A stretch of DNA of 6,105 nucleotides, from contig JAFDAE010000139.1 in the NCBI GenBank assembly GCA_019314005.1, positions 1 through 6,105 of the forward strand, in the 5' to 3' direction. Both the position numbers and the translations under genes were made by a program. A model generated the notes under the pieces. The model was not told the origin of the DNA. It saw only the letters and a program-made list of their open reading frames with translations, and made no database searches. Numbering within the stretch: the stretch's first letter is position 1; each line of letters starts with the position of its first letter. This DNA is from Deltaproteobacteria bacterium. Its GTDB lineage: Bacteria; Desulfobacterota; Desulfobacteria; C00003060; C00003106. Shown piece by piece: positions 1-5,630 of the stretch.

Positions 1-200
1 TCCAGTGTGATTTACAGCGTGGACTCAAAAAATTGGGGTAATTCCTATAATAATCAGAATACCAAAAGCAGCTCGAAACCTCAAACGTATTTTTTTCTAT
101 CAGGATGGAAGGTTGTGCTGTGGGAATTTGTTGTGCAGGAGCGTGTGATCCGACTTATGAGTCTGGGCCGGCTCGAATCATCTTGGGGAAGGGGGATTTC

Positions 201-413
201 TCACAAGGGTTTCAGAAGGTAAGACCAAGCGGCATCAATCTCGGGATCCATTCTTTTTAGCCGGATTCCTATATCGAACATGTCGCCATTCTTCTTGACC
301 CAGGCTACAGTACCGCTGAGTTTTGCCGGGGCCAGAGCATCGACTGCTATTTTCACGGGGACACCCACGTCATACGGAGATTTGCTCTTAAGCATTATCC
401 CTTCCTGACTCAT
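201..413 (-). CDS. PilZ-like protein lacking the N-terminal half; possible pseudogene
   Basis: This 70-residue product matches the C-terminal part of a PilZ (c-di-GMP-binding) domain. It starts in the (D/N)xSxxG box (MSQEGIML) and continues through the strand pattern 'GVPVKIAV', 'LSGTVAWVKK', 'FDIGIRLK', which fits the usual G-x-V-x-W ... iGi-x-F/L ending. The Asn of the box is the codon just before the ATG (aat, 414-416), so the predicted start cuts the motif. An in-frame TAA lies at 426-428. In the same frame beyond it is a short stretch reading FFRLTVCYHSI, which vaguely recalls the domain's first strand but lacks a convincing RxxxR c-di-GMP motif. There is no clear Shine-Dalgarno before 413. 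A full PilZ domain is about 100 residues. I read this as a decayed or truncated gene that probably cannot bind c-di-GMP. A functional short protein is not excluded. Confidence 0.6.
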   Translation of the reverse strand: MSQEGIMLKSKSPYDVGVPVKIAVDALAPAKLSGTVAWVKKNGDMFDIGIRLKRMDPEIDAAWSYLLKPL

Positions 414-505
414 ATTATCTACATATTATATGCTATGATAACAAACAGTTAATCTAAAAAACCACATTTAGTAATTAACGGTTATGTGCAACGAGGGTAC
501 GTAAT

Positions 506-547
506 TGTGAAAAGAATTTACACTAAAAAATGTAAAAACGTTTCACA
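506..547. promoter_or_regulatory. Pair of operator-like sites in inverted orientation
   Basis: TGTGAAAAGAATTTACA at 506-522 and the reverse complement of 531-547 (TGTGAAACGTTTTTACA) agree at 14 of 17 positions. The second copy is also part of an imperfect dyad at 528-550, with 9 of 11 base pairs matching around C539. The two centres (514 and 539) are 25 bp apart. Each copy has the form TGTGAAA-N4-TTTACA, loosely like CRP/FNR or Rex half-sites, but it fits none well enough to name the regulator. They sit about 50-95 bp upstream of the predicted -35 box of the 357-aa gene, between it and the PilZ-like fragment, which is where an activator or cooperative repressor could act. Confidence 0.35.
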
Positions 548-587
548 TTTGGCAGGTTGAGCGGGAAATGCAGACAATATTGTGGTG

Positions 588-628
588 AGTCAAATGTAAT
601 TGACTAAGCAATGCTTAAAGATTATTCT
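588..628 (+). promoter_or_regulatory. Sigma70-type promoter with overlapping palindromes
   Basis: A -35 box TTGACT (600-605) is separated by 17 bp from TATTCT (623-628), which predicts transcription starting near 635 and a leader of about 33 nt before the gene at 668. The -35 box is the right arm of a perfect AGTCAA-N6-TTGACT inverted repeat (588-605). The spacer holds a second perfect palindrome, TAAGCA-A-TGCTTA (605-617). Both are placed where a bound repressor would block RNA polymerase. The promoter call rests on sequence match and spacing only. Confidence 0.45.
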
Positions 629-667
629 ATATATATCCATTACCAATAATAAAACCGACGTGACGAC

Positions 668-1741
668 ATGCTTGAACTCGATCCGATAATTGCTCAAGTG
701 AATGAGAACTGCGACATCGCTGATGCGAACTACGCGGGATTCTATTCCATCTGTGGCCTGGCTCTGCGCCTGCGCGATCTCTACAAATGGGACAGGGGTT
801 TAGAAGCGTGGATGGAGGGAGATTCTCCCGAGGTGTTGGCGTGGATCGGCGAAAAAGAACGAAAGTGGGACAAACTCACAGAAAAGGCGTTTCATGAAAT
901 AACAATTTCCGGCCGTCAATACGATCCCTTCGATACCACGGCTATCAACAATCTGTTGGAGCCCCATGGTTTTTTCTACGGAGCCGGCTACGCCCGTAGC
1001 ATGAGACCCACATTTTTTCTTGCCATGATTGAAAAGAAGAGAAAAATAAACGGTCAACGGATATATATCCTTGGCCGCGAATTGGCCCGTGACCTTTTTA
1101 CGACTCCGGCTCTCTCTCAAGAAGAGTGTGTCCTGATTCGACAGGAATCAGCAACACTTTTTCTGTGGGACAGCATGCTCTATATAAAGAAATCAGGGCG
1201 GCACGCCCTTAGATTTGCATTAGAAGACTATGGGTTAACTGATGCAAAGCCCGCCATGTTGCACGCCCATCTAAAAAGGATGGCGGCAGCAGAAACAGAA
1301 GCATACATATATCATGAATTGGGCGAGATACATGATACGGTGTTTAACCGTGCTTTATGGAGAGAGATTATCGCCACATTCCCTCACACCCCGATCGAAC
1401 TCCTTGCGCGAAGCGTTAAAGATCTTCTTGCCGACACAAATGAGTACGGCACACTGCGACACATATGCAAAGAATGCAAAACAGCCTCTTTGGCGTTTTA
1501 TGTCGCCTTTCTGGATGGTCTAAGAAAAACGCTGTTCCCTGAAATTATAAGAGCTTTTAGAGAATTCATGGAAACGCGCGACTGGGACCTCATAGAGGAG
1601 GCTGCCACCATTGGCCGTAATACCGCTCAACACCATGCTGAAACGATCATCGACATTTACGAGACTGGTAAAGAAAAGCATGATAACATTTGGATAGAGA
1701 CAGAAGTATCAAAACGTCTCTTAGCTCCTCTGGGTGTTTAA
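668..1741 (+). CDS. Conserved protein of unknown function, 357 aa (possibly Sfum_1244-type family)
   Basis: This is a long, clean plus-strand ORF for a 357-residue soluble protein with no signal peptide or membrane segment. It is rich in charged amphipathic stretches, so it is probably mostly helical. Visible landmarks are an aromatic N-terminal segment (NYAGFYSICGLALRLRDLYKW, about 21-41), a central 'YHELGEIHD' (215-223) with clustered His/Glu/Asp, a CKEC pair (267-270), and 'QHHAE' (321-325). These could hint at metal binding, but I know of no catalytic assignment. The overall character recalls a conserved deltaproteobacterial hypothetical family named after Sfum_1244 of Syntrophobacter. 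That is from memory and was not checked. Only a weak Shine-Dalgarno precedes the ATG at 668, and no better upstream start was seen. A promoter at 600-628 suggests its own transcription. Neighbouring genes give no functional clue, and no terminator was seen after the stop. Confidence 0.85.
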   Translation: MLELDPIIAQVNENCDIADANYAGFYSICGLALRLRDLYKWDRGLEAWMEGDSPEVLAWIGEKERKWDKLTEKAFHEITISGRQYDPFDTTAINNLLEPHGFFYGAGYARSMRPTFFLAMIEKKRKINGQRIYILGRELARDLFTTPALSQEECVLIRQESATLFLWDSMLYIKKSGRHALRFALEDYGLTDAKPAMLHAHLKRMAAAETEAYIYHELGEIHDTVFNRALWREIIATFPHTPIELLARSVKDLLADTNEYGTLRHICKECKTASLAFYVAFLDGLRKTLFPEIIRAFREFMETRDWDLIEEAATIGRNTAQHHAETIIDIYETGKEKHDNIWIETEVSKRLLAPLGV

Positions 1742-1794
1742 TGGGATTCCTTCCAAGTCACCCGCCTTCCTATCATCTCGACCCCTTTTCCAAA

Positions 1795-1823
1795 TTGACG
1801 AAAGCGTTCAATACTGTTAAAAT
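1795..1823 (+). promoter_or_regulatory. Promoter-like site upstream of the Cys-rich gene (distal)
   Basis: TTGACG (1795-1800), a 17-bp spacer and TAAAAT (1818-1823) with an extended -10 TG at 1815-1816 make a near-consensus sigma70-type promoter. A start near 1830 would give a leader of about 195 nt before the small gene at 2026. That leader can form a hairpin between 1881 and 1927. It could alternatively drive a small RNA. Sequence match only. Confidence 0.4.
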
Positions 1824-1880
1824 TATTTTTTTATTTATGATGTCTCTTTAAAGTTCCCCCTACTGTCTCCACGGAAATAC

Positions 1881-1927
1881 ATGTGAGGCATCTAAATCCA
1901 CAAGCTTTCAATCTCGGCCTCTTACAT
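1881..1927 (+). promoter_or_regulatory. Hairpin in the leader of the Cys-rich gene
   Basis: ATGT-GAGGC (1881-1889) pairs with GCCTC-tt-ACAT (1917-1927), giving nine base pairs with a two-nucleotide bulge and a 27-nt loop that contains AAGCTT. It is not followed by a U-run on the plus strand, so it is not an obvious terminator. It does not match a riboswitch class that I recognise. It could be a structural element of the long leader from the distal promoter. Confidence 0.3.
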
Positions 1928-1984
1928 TGCGGGGAAATGGCAGTTATGCAAAGGTCTCTATTTATGAAACAAAATATGGGAGTA

Positions 1985-1993
1985 TGGTAAAAT
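1985..1993 (+). promoter_or_regulatory. Extended -10 promoter-like site (proximal)
   Basis: TGGTAAAAT is an extended -10 element (TG-n-TAAAAT) about 33 bp before the ATG at 2026, predicting a start near 2000. No good -35 box is present. It would give the Cys-rich gene a short leader as an alternative to the distal promoter. Confidence 0.3.
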
Positions 1994-2025
1994 TTGTGCT
2001 CCAAAGAAAGGGGGGTTAAGCAGGA

Positions 2026-2295
2026 ATGCAAGAGTGTTGTGAAAGATGGGAAAAAACAACACATGCAGTGAACGTAACCGTTTTTATCGATGATTACGAT
2101 AGGATATTCTTACGGGGAAGAAAGATTAAGTATTGTCCTGAATGCGGGGGAGTTCTTGTCATAGCCTCTAATGCAGAATGTTGCTATAGTTGCCGCCATT
2201 GGAAGCTCGACAGGTGTGAAAAAGGTGTAAGCGGAGCGGCAACAACGAATCATTGCAGTTTTTTTGAATGGAGAGAGTCAAGCTTATTTGGGTAA
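2026..2295 (+). CDS. Small Cys-rich protein, probable zinc ribbon, 89 aa
   Basis: This 89-residue protein has nine cysteines. A zinc-ribbon-like core, CPEC (37-40) then CYSC (53-56), has 12 residues between the pairs. It is followed by RHWK, C64 and C77 (HCSFFEW), so a second metal site or disulfides are possible. The first 30 residues read like a beta/alpha N-terminal segment (VNVTVFIDDYDRIFLRG). There is no signal peptide or membrane segment, so it is probably cytoplasmic. The ATG at 2026 follows an in-frame TAA and sits about 10 nt after a G-rich AAAGGGGGG stretch, a serviceable but slightly distant Shine-Dalgarno. I do not recognise a named family. Metal or nucleic-acid binding is inferred from the Cys pattern alone. 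It ends 48 nt from the convergent TPR gene, and I saw no terminator between them. Confidence 0.7.
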   Translation: MQECCERWEKTTHAVNVTVFIDDYDRIFLRGRKIKYCPECGGVLVIASNAECCYSCRHWKLDRCEKGVSGAATTNHCSFFEWRESSLFG

Positions 2296-2342
2296 GAGGT
2301 GAAAGATAAGCGCTCACGATGACAGTTTTGAAATGATCTCAT

Positions 2343-3338
2343 CTATCTGGTCTGTTCATAATATAAGTTGGCTTTTTTCATATCAAAAAAATAGGTCTCG
2401 TAGATTAACCCGAGCTGTTGGAAAGCCTCTTTTGCCGTGGGGCGGATTTCCGTACATTTCTTTAAGTATTCGACTGCCCTGTCAGGGTCTTTTGCCTCTA
2501 AGGAGAGTATACCAAGGTTGTAGAGTGCTTCGTAGTAATCCGACTTTAATAAGACGGCCTTTTTAAGATACTTCCGGGCCTCGTTATTTTTCCCCTGGGT
2601 ATGTTGTATCACTCCCAAACAGTAGTAGATTTCAGGATCGGTTGTATTTGAAGATAGGAGTTTTTCAAACAGGGGGGAGGCCTTTTTGTACTCCTTACGA
2701 TTGAACAAAGATAGCGCCAGCCGTCGGCCCAAGCGCATATCGCCCGTAAGGTGAAATCCTTTGCTGAGCACGGCGTCTTCTTTTTGTGGTTCTTTATTCC
2801 TTTCGTATACATCCGCGAGCATCAGAGCGATATCTGCGTTTTTGGGATCAAGTTGGAATGCCCGTTCAAGATGGGCCAATGCTTGGGCATCTTTTCCCTG
2901 TTTTATCAAAACGTATGCCAGTCCTTTCTGTCCATCCCTGTTTTCGGGTTCGTGCTTTATCACTTTAAGGTAGGAATGTTGAGCTTTGTCCAATTGCCCG
3001 GCATTCAGATAAAGGTATGCGATTTTTGACCAGAGTGCGGTCCACCCGTAGAGTTTTTCGGTTTCAAGAAAGGCGGTGAGCGCTTCTTTTTCGCGTCCCA
3101 GGCGCAGTTCCACTTCTCCCAACAGATAGAGAGCAGGTACGTTTTGAGGGTACTCGGCAATCGATTTTTTCAATTCCGAGCGACATTCATTTAAGTTGCC
3201 TTCATCAAATAGCGTTACAGCCCGGCTGTAATGCTGAAACGAGGGGGAATTCCATATATCGGCGAACCCGGGATGGGCAAAAGCCCCGATAAAGAGTCCG
3301 AGGAATATAATGATTTTAATTTTAGGGCCTATTTTCAC
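2343..3338 (-). CDS. Exported tetratricopeptide-repeat protein of the TonB cluster
   Basis: This 331-residue protein has an N-terminal signal peptide (about 1-26: basic MKIGPKIK, hydrophobic IIIFLGLFIGAFA, cleavage probably after GFA). Then come about eight TPR units spanning roughly 34-331, with the typical alternation such as 'ALYLLGEVELRLGREKEAL', 'GLAYVLIKQGKDAQALAHL' and 'ALYNLGILSLEAKDPDRAV'. There is no lipobox Cys, so a soluble periplasmic location is expected. The start is GTG at 3338, overlapping the tonB stop by four bases (GTGA), with AAGGGGA as Shine-Dalgarno. This implies translational coupling to tonB. TPR proteins are protein-interaction scaffolds. In Vibrio TonB2-type clusters a TPR gene lies in the same position after tonB2, so an accessory role in TonB function is a fair inference. 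Its partner is unknown. Confidence 0.9.
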   Translation of the reverse strand: MKIGPKIKIIIFLGLFIGAFAHPGFADIWNSPSFQHYSRAVTLFDEGNLNECRSELKKSIAEYPQNVPALYLLGEVELRLGREKEALTAFLETEKLYGWTALWSKIAYLYLNAGQLDKAQHSYLKVIKHEPENRDGQKGLAYVLIKQGKDAQALAHLERAFQLDPKNADIALMLADVYERNKEPQKEDAVLSKGFHLTGDMRLGRRLALSLFNRKEYKKASPLFEKLLSSNTTDPEIYYCLGVIQHTQGKNNEARKYLKKAVLLKSDYYEALYNLGILSLEAKDPDRAVEYLKKCTEIRPTAKEAFQQLGLIYETYFFDMKKANLYYEQTR

Positions 3339-4033
3339 GACGTTCCCCTTAGGGTTAATTCAAAAACAAGGTCAACGCGTATTTTTAAAAGATCTTCCTT
3401 AAACTTATCGGGAAAAGGAGGAAACTTGCCCACTTTCTCCACACAGGCAGTAGCAGCCTGGTCAAGGACGGGAGAACCGCTCGAACGAAACACCTCACCC
3501 TTTCTCGTAAGGTATCCCTGACAGTTGATGGAGAAACCTATACCCACACTTCCTTCTATACTTGCTCTCCTGGCTGATGCAGGATATCTCTTGGCAGCTT
3601 CAAGGAGTCTGCGGATGCGGCTGAAGTAGGTCTCTTCAGCAGAACTGTCCCCACTGGCCGGCGCAGATGACGTTGCGCTCGCGTGAAAAAGAACAGGGTC
3701 TGCCTTGGTATGCTGTGCGGGCTCCCACGTTGGCGCCGGCAGGACCCTGTGGTTTTGGATTCGAGGTGGCCCGGATACACGTTTATCAACCGGCGGCAAT
3801 GGTTTGATATCAGCAGGACTGGCACGGTAAGGGGTGATCTTTTGTTCCATCATTTCCCGGGAAGGGCCTTCCACGGACACGTTTTTAAGAGATATACATA
3901 TGGCGCGGTCATTACGGGGCGCCCTGATCGGAGCCAAGACGGTGTCCTGGCTGCGTACACAGAGGAATATTATGTGCACCAGCAAGGAGAGAGTTAAAAA
4001 GAGCGGCAACCTGTGTTGTTTTGTTTGCGGCAT
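3335..4033 (-). CDS. tonB: TonB family energy transducer
   Basis: This 232-residue protein has TonB architecture. An N-terminal membrane anchor (about 9-26, LFLTLSLLVHIIFLCV) is followed by a Pro-rich periplasmic linker (about 65-130) and a C-terminal TonB domain (about 136-227) with 'KRYPASARRASIEGSVGIGFSI', 'SSGSPVLDQAA' and a final 'IRVDLVFEL' strand. The anchor has Ser16 and His20, the spacing and numbering of the functional anchor residues of E. coli TonB, which supports the ATG at 4033. The frame stays open to an ATG at 4135. That adds 34 residues encoded partly by an intergenic AT-rich repeat (MIFEFRICFGFRI) and is almost certainly not translated. No strong Shine-Dalgarno is visible. 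TonB carries motor energy from ExbB/ExbD to outer-membrane receptors for siderophores, vitamins or glycans. The substrate cannot be told here. It overlaps the following TPR gene by GTGA. Confidence 0.9.
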   Translation of the reverse strand: MPQTKQHRLPLFLTLSLLVHIIFLCVRSQDTVLAPIRAPRNDRAICISLKNVSVEGPSREMMEQKITPYRASPADIKPLPPVDKRVSGPPRIQNHRVLPAPTWEPAQHTKADPVLFHASATSSAPASGDSSAEETYFSRIRRLLEAAKRYPASARRASIEGSVGIGFSINCQGYLTRKGEVFRSSGSPVLDQAATACVEKVGKFPPFPDKFKEDLLKIRVDLVFELTLRGTS

Positions 4034-4075
4034 TTTAGTTGTTATAGAGCTTTCAGAAAAAGAATTTAGTTTTTG

Positions 4076-4104
4076 AATATACCACAGCTTTAAATAAATC
4101 CGAA
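4076..4104 (-). promoter_or_regulatory. Possible internal promoter for tonB-TPR
   Basis: On the minus strand an extended -10, TGG-TATATT (TATATT at 4081-4076), lies about 42 nt before the tonB ATG at 4033. A weak -35, TTCGGA, lies 17 bp further upstream inside the AT-rich repeat. The site is downstream of the alternative start at 4135, so it is compatible only with the shorter TonB. Promoter prediction by eye, with a poor -35. Confidence 0.3.
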
Positions 4105-4290
4105 ATCCGAAACAAATCCTAAATTCAAATATCAAATTTTCAAAACGTTATTTAACCTTCTGCTGTACTGTTTTCCTTGCGAATGTAGAGTACAATTTTC
4201 CAAATCATATTGTTTCGGATTTTGAATTTTGATCATTCGTATTTGTTTCGAATTTAGTGCTTCGAATTTCGGATTTAATCAAGCTTCGAA
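4096..4290. repeat. Inverted degenerate 'aatccgaa' AT-rich repeat cluster between exbD and tonB
   Basis: The roughly 300-nt exbD-tonB gap is dominated by degenerate copies of a CGAA-type repeat in opposite orientations. The left arm (about 4096-4145) contains AAATCCGAAAT (4096-4106) and AAATCCGAAACAA (4103-4115). The right arm (about 4205-4290) contains their reverse complements ATTTCGGATTT (4266-4276) and TTGTTTCGGATTT (4210-4222), plus several TTCGAA tetrads. The arms could fold into a large imperfect hairpin around about 60 nt of unrelated sequence (4146-4204). Similar low-complexity repeats occur in intergenic regions of many deltaproteobacterial and related genomes and often give spurious ORFs rich in F, E, R and I. 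That is general recollection. They may act as transcript-processing or attenuation sites, but no function is shown. Confidence 0.65.
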
Positions 4291-4340
4291 TCTCGATATT
4301 AAAACAATCTGTTAGCCCAACAACATTTTTTAGAACCATT

Positions 4341-4751
4341 TTATGGATGGACACTACGTTCGTATTGATGACTAATATGTATGTCTTCTGCACCGGCCCG
4401 TTTAGCTGTGTCCATAATTCGCACGAATAGATCGTAAGCAATGGTCCGGTCCCCTCGAAAGATTATCTCTCGCTGGGATGTTGTCTTCATTAGATTGCTG
4501 AGACGTTCGTAAAGCTCATCGAACTCGACAGGTTCACGGTTGAGGTAGATTGTTGCGGTTTTGTCTACTGTAACCACGATCTCCTGTTTTTGGGCTGTCT
4601 CCCGGTTTTTTGCCTCCGGAAGGCTCAGCTTGATCGAGGGTTGCACATAGCTGGAGCTGAGAAGGAAAAAGATCAGTAGCAAAAAGACGATATCAACCAG
4701 CGGGGCCATGCTGAGCGTTAGGTGACTCTTTTTTCGCCTTCTAAATTGCAT
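4341..4751 (-). CDS. exbD: ExbD/TolR family biopolymer transport protein
   Basis: This 136-residue protein has the usual ExbD layout. It has a short basic cytoplasmic N-terminus (QFRRRKKSH), one membrane helix (about 16-34) with the key Asp20 in 'MAPLVDIVFLLLIFFLL', and a periplasmic domain (about 40-130) ending in the family pattern 'IIFRGDRTIAYDLFVRIMDTAKRAGAEDI'. Asp20 corresponds to the proton-carrying Asp25 of E. coli ExbD. Together with ExbB it forms the proton-motive-force motor that drives TonB. The ATG at 4751 lies inside the end of exbB, an 11-nt overlap in another frame, with GGAAG about 9 nt upstream. This indicates co-translation. Length is normal for the family. About 300 nt of repeats separate its stop from tonB. 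A TolR assignment is less likely because a TonB gene follows and no Tol genes are present. Confidence 0.93.
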   Translation of the reverse strand: MQFRRRKKSHLTLSMAPLVDIVFLLLIFFLLSSSYVQPSIKLSLPEAKNRETAQKQEIVVTVDKTATIYLNREPVEFDELYERLSNLMKTTSQREIIFRGDRTIAYDLFVRIMDTAKRAGAEDIHISHQYERSVHP

Positions 4752-5412
4752 CTACTGTTTCTTCCGTTTCCGGGCTATGCCGTGCCACCCGAAGATGGCC
4801 GTGCACCTGCCCAAACCCCAGGAGTTCATTCAACACAGAAGTAAAATAATGCATACGGGACTGGGTCTTATCTACTCGCGCTTCAAAATAATTAAATGAG
4901 GCCATGGTGGGAATGGCGATACTCAAGCCTACCGCTGTAGTCAGGAGCGCTTCCCAGATACCACCCGCAAGGACCTCAATGTCTACCTGACCCCCCAATG
5001 CCTGGACCTGCTTGAAGGCGAGGATCATGCCGGTAACGGTCCCGAGAAGCCCAAGGAGGGGGGAGATGTGGGCAATGGAAGCCAATTTGTTTAGGTGATT
5101 TTCCAACTGTTCTAAGGCCACGCTTCCCTCCCGGTGGAGGATTTCTTCACGGTCTTCTTTTTTTAGGTGAAGATTTGAGAGATAGACTTCGCCTATACAG
5201 GCTAAAGGGCCGCGTGTTTTCCGACAAAGTTCAAGGGCCTCAGCGCTCTTTTTCTCATGGACCAACCTCCTCACGCTTTCCATAAGTTTGACTGCCGGCC
5301 CCTGGTTTCGGATAAAATATACCATCCGTTCGCAAACAATGGCCAATGCCGCTATTGAACAAAAAAGCAGCGGCCACATAAAAAATCCGCCTTTTTCAAT
5401 CAGAAAAAACAT
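4741..5412 (-). CDS. exbB: ExbB/TolQ/MotA family proton channel protein
   Basis: This 223-residue inner-membrane protein has three membrane segments, about 11-33, 118-137 and 150-175, separated by a large cytoplasmic loop (about 35-115). The family signatures are 'ISPLLGLLGTVTGMILAF' (117-133) and 'GIWEALLTTAVGLSIAIP' (151-168). Thr125, Glu154 and Thr159 line up by spacing with the channel residues Thr148, Glu176 and Thr181 of E. coli ExbB. It forms the pentameric proton channel around ExbD. The ATG at 5412 has an AGGAG Shine-Dalgarno five bases upstream. That Shine-Dalgarno overlaps the left 9-bp direct repeat of the MITE-like element. It is the first gene of the exbB-exbD-tonB-TPR cluster. 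No convincing promoter lies between the element and the start. TolQ is an alternative, but the neighbouring tonB favours ExbB. Confidence 0.94.
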   Translation of the reverse strand: MFFLIEKGGFFMWPLLFCSIAALAIVCERMVYFIRNQGPAVKLMESVRRLVHEKKSAEALELCRKTRGPLACIGEVYLSNLHLKKEDREEILHREGSVALEQLENHLNKLASIAHISPLLGLLGTVTGMILAFKQVQALGGQVDIEVLAGGIWEALLTTAVGLSIAIPTMASFNYFEARVDKTQSRMHYFTSVLNELLGFGQVHGHLRVARHSPETEETVDAI

Positions 5413-5419
5413 ATTAACT

Positions 5420-5626
5420 CCTGTAAACGTATTTTCTCAATAAGCTGAAGTTAGTAGTTGGCATCGCGGCCATAGGCCAAGGATAATTACTTCTCTTCGG
5501 CCTCCAATGCCTTAAGTTGGTATGCCGTAGGCTCCGACACTAAATGGCTGGATGCCTACGTTCAGCAATTATCCTTGGCCTATGGCCTTTCAGTTGCCTC
5601 AACTTTTTGAGAAATTACCTGTAAAC
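5420..5626. mobile_element. MITE-like element flanked by 9-bp direct repeats
   Basis: Identical CCTGTAAAC direct repeats at 5420-5428 and 5618-5626 flank a 189-bp segment without a gene. Just inside them are imperfect terminal inverted repeats: 5433-5450 matches the reverse complement of 5597-5614 at 15 of 18 positions and begins TTTCTCAA. Further in, 5468-5488 and 5567-5587 are a perfect 21-bp inverted repeat (ggccataggcc...). The inside also holds a CGTAGGC/GCCTACG hairpin (5526-5532, 5554-5560) and three ATGCC-type motifs (5507, 5522, 5552). This set of features fits a non-autonomous transposable element that made a 9-bp target duplication. No transposase is present. An alternative is a large regulatory hairpin that happens to lie between short direct repeats. 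The left repeat contains the start of the exbB Shine-Dalgarno (GTTTACAGG on the minus strand). Confidence 0.55.
5468..5587. repeat. Long inverted repeat (21-bp perfect arms) in the exbB leader
   Basis: Arms at 5468-5488 and 5567-5587 are exact reverse complements over 21 bp with a 78-nt loop that contains a further 7-bp stem. On the minus strand this would be a very stable hairpin upstream of exbB, ending about 55 nt before its start codon. There is no U-run after the arm on the minus side, so it is not a standard terminator. Confidence 0.8.
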
Positions 5627-5630
5627 CAAC

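Noticed and set aside
7..222. Plus-strand ORF at the left edge, and a TATAAT at 46-51
   Set aside because: The ORF has no recognisable protein features and no ribosome-binding site, and overlaps the end of the PilZ-like fragment. The TATAAT has no -35 partner at proper spacing. Nothing supportable was found in 1-200.
800..1120. Minus-strand ORF of 106 codons inside the 357-aa gene
   Set aside because: Fully antisense to a well-supported gene, with no initiation signal or family features.
1923..1975. c-di-GMP (GEMM) riboswitch suggested by ATGCAAAGGTCTC
   Set aside because: Only a short resemblance to the GCAAAGCC element. The other conserved blocks and stems of the class are missing.
1831..2064. 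Minus-strand ORF with a Cys cluster (CGFRCLTC) opposite the leader and start of the Cys-rich gene
   Set aside because: No Shine-Dalgarno, an N-terminus that is antisense to the start of the Cys-rich gene, and low-complexity composition. The Cys pattern is suggestive, but the coding evidence is too weak.
5457..5603. Integron attC site suggested by GTTGGC and CCTCAAC near the long inverted repeat
   Set aside because: The core sites do not fit GTTRRRY/RYYYAAC, and there is no integrase or gene-cassette context. The 9-bp direct repeats fit a transposon-like element better.
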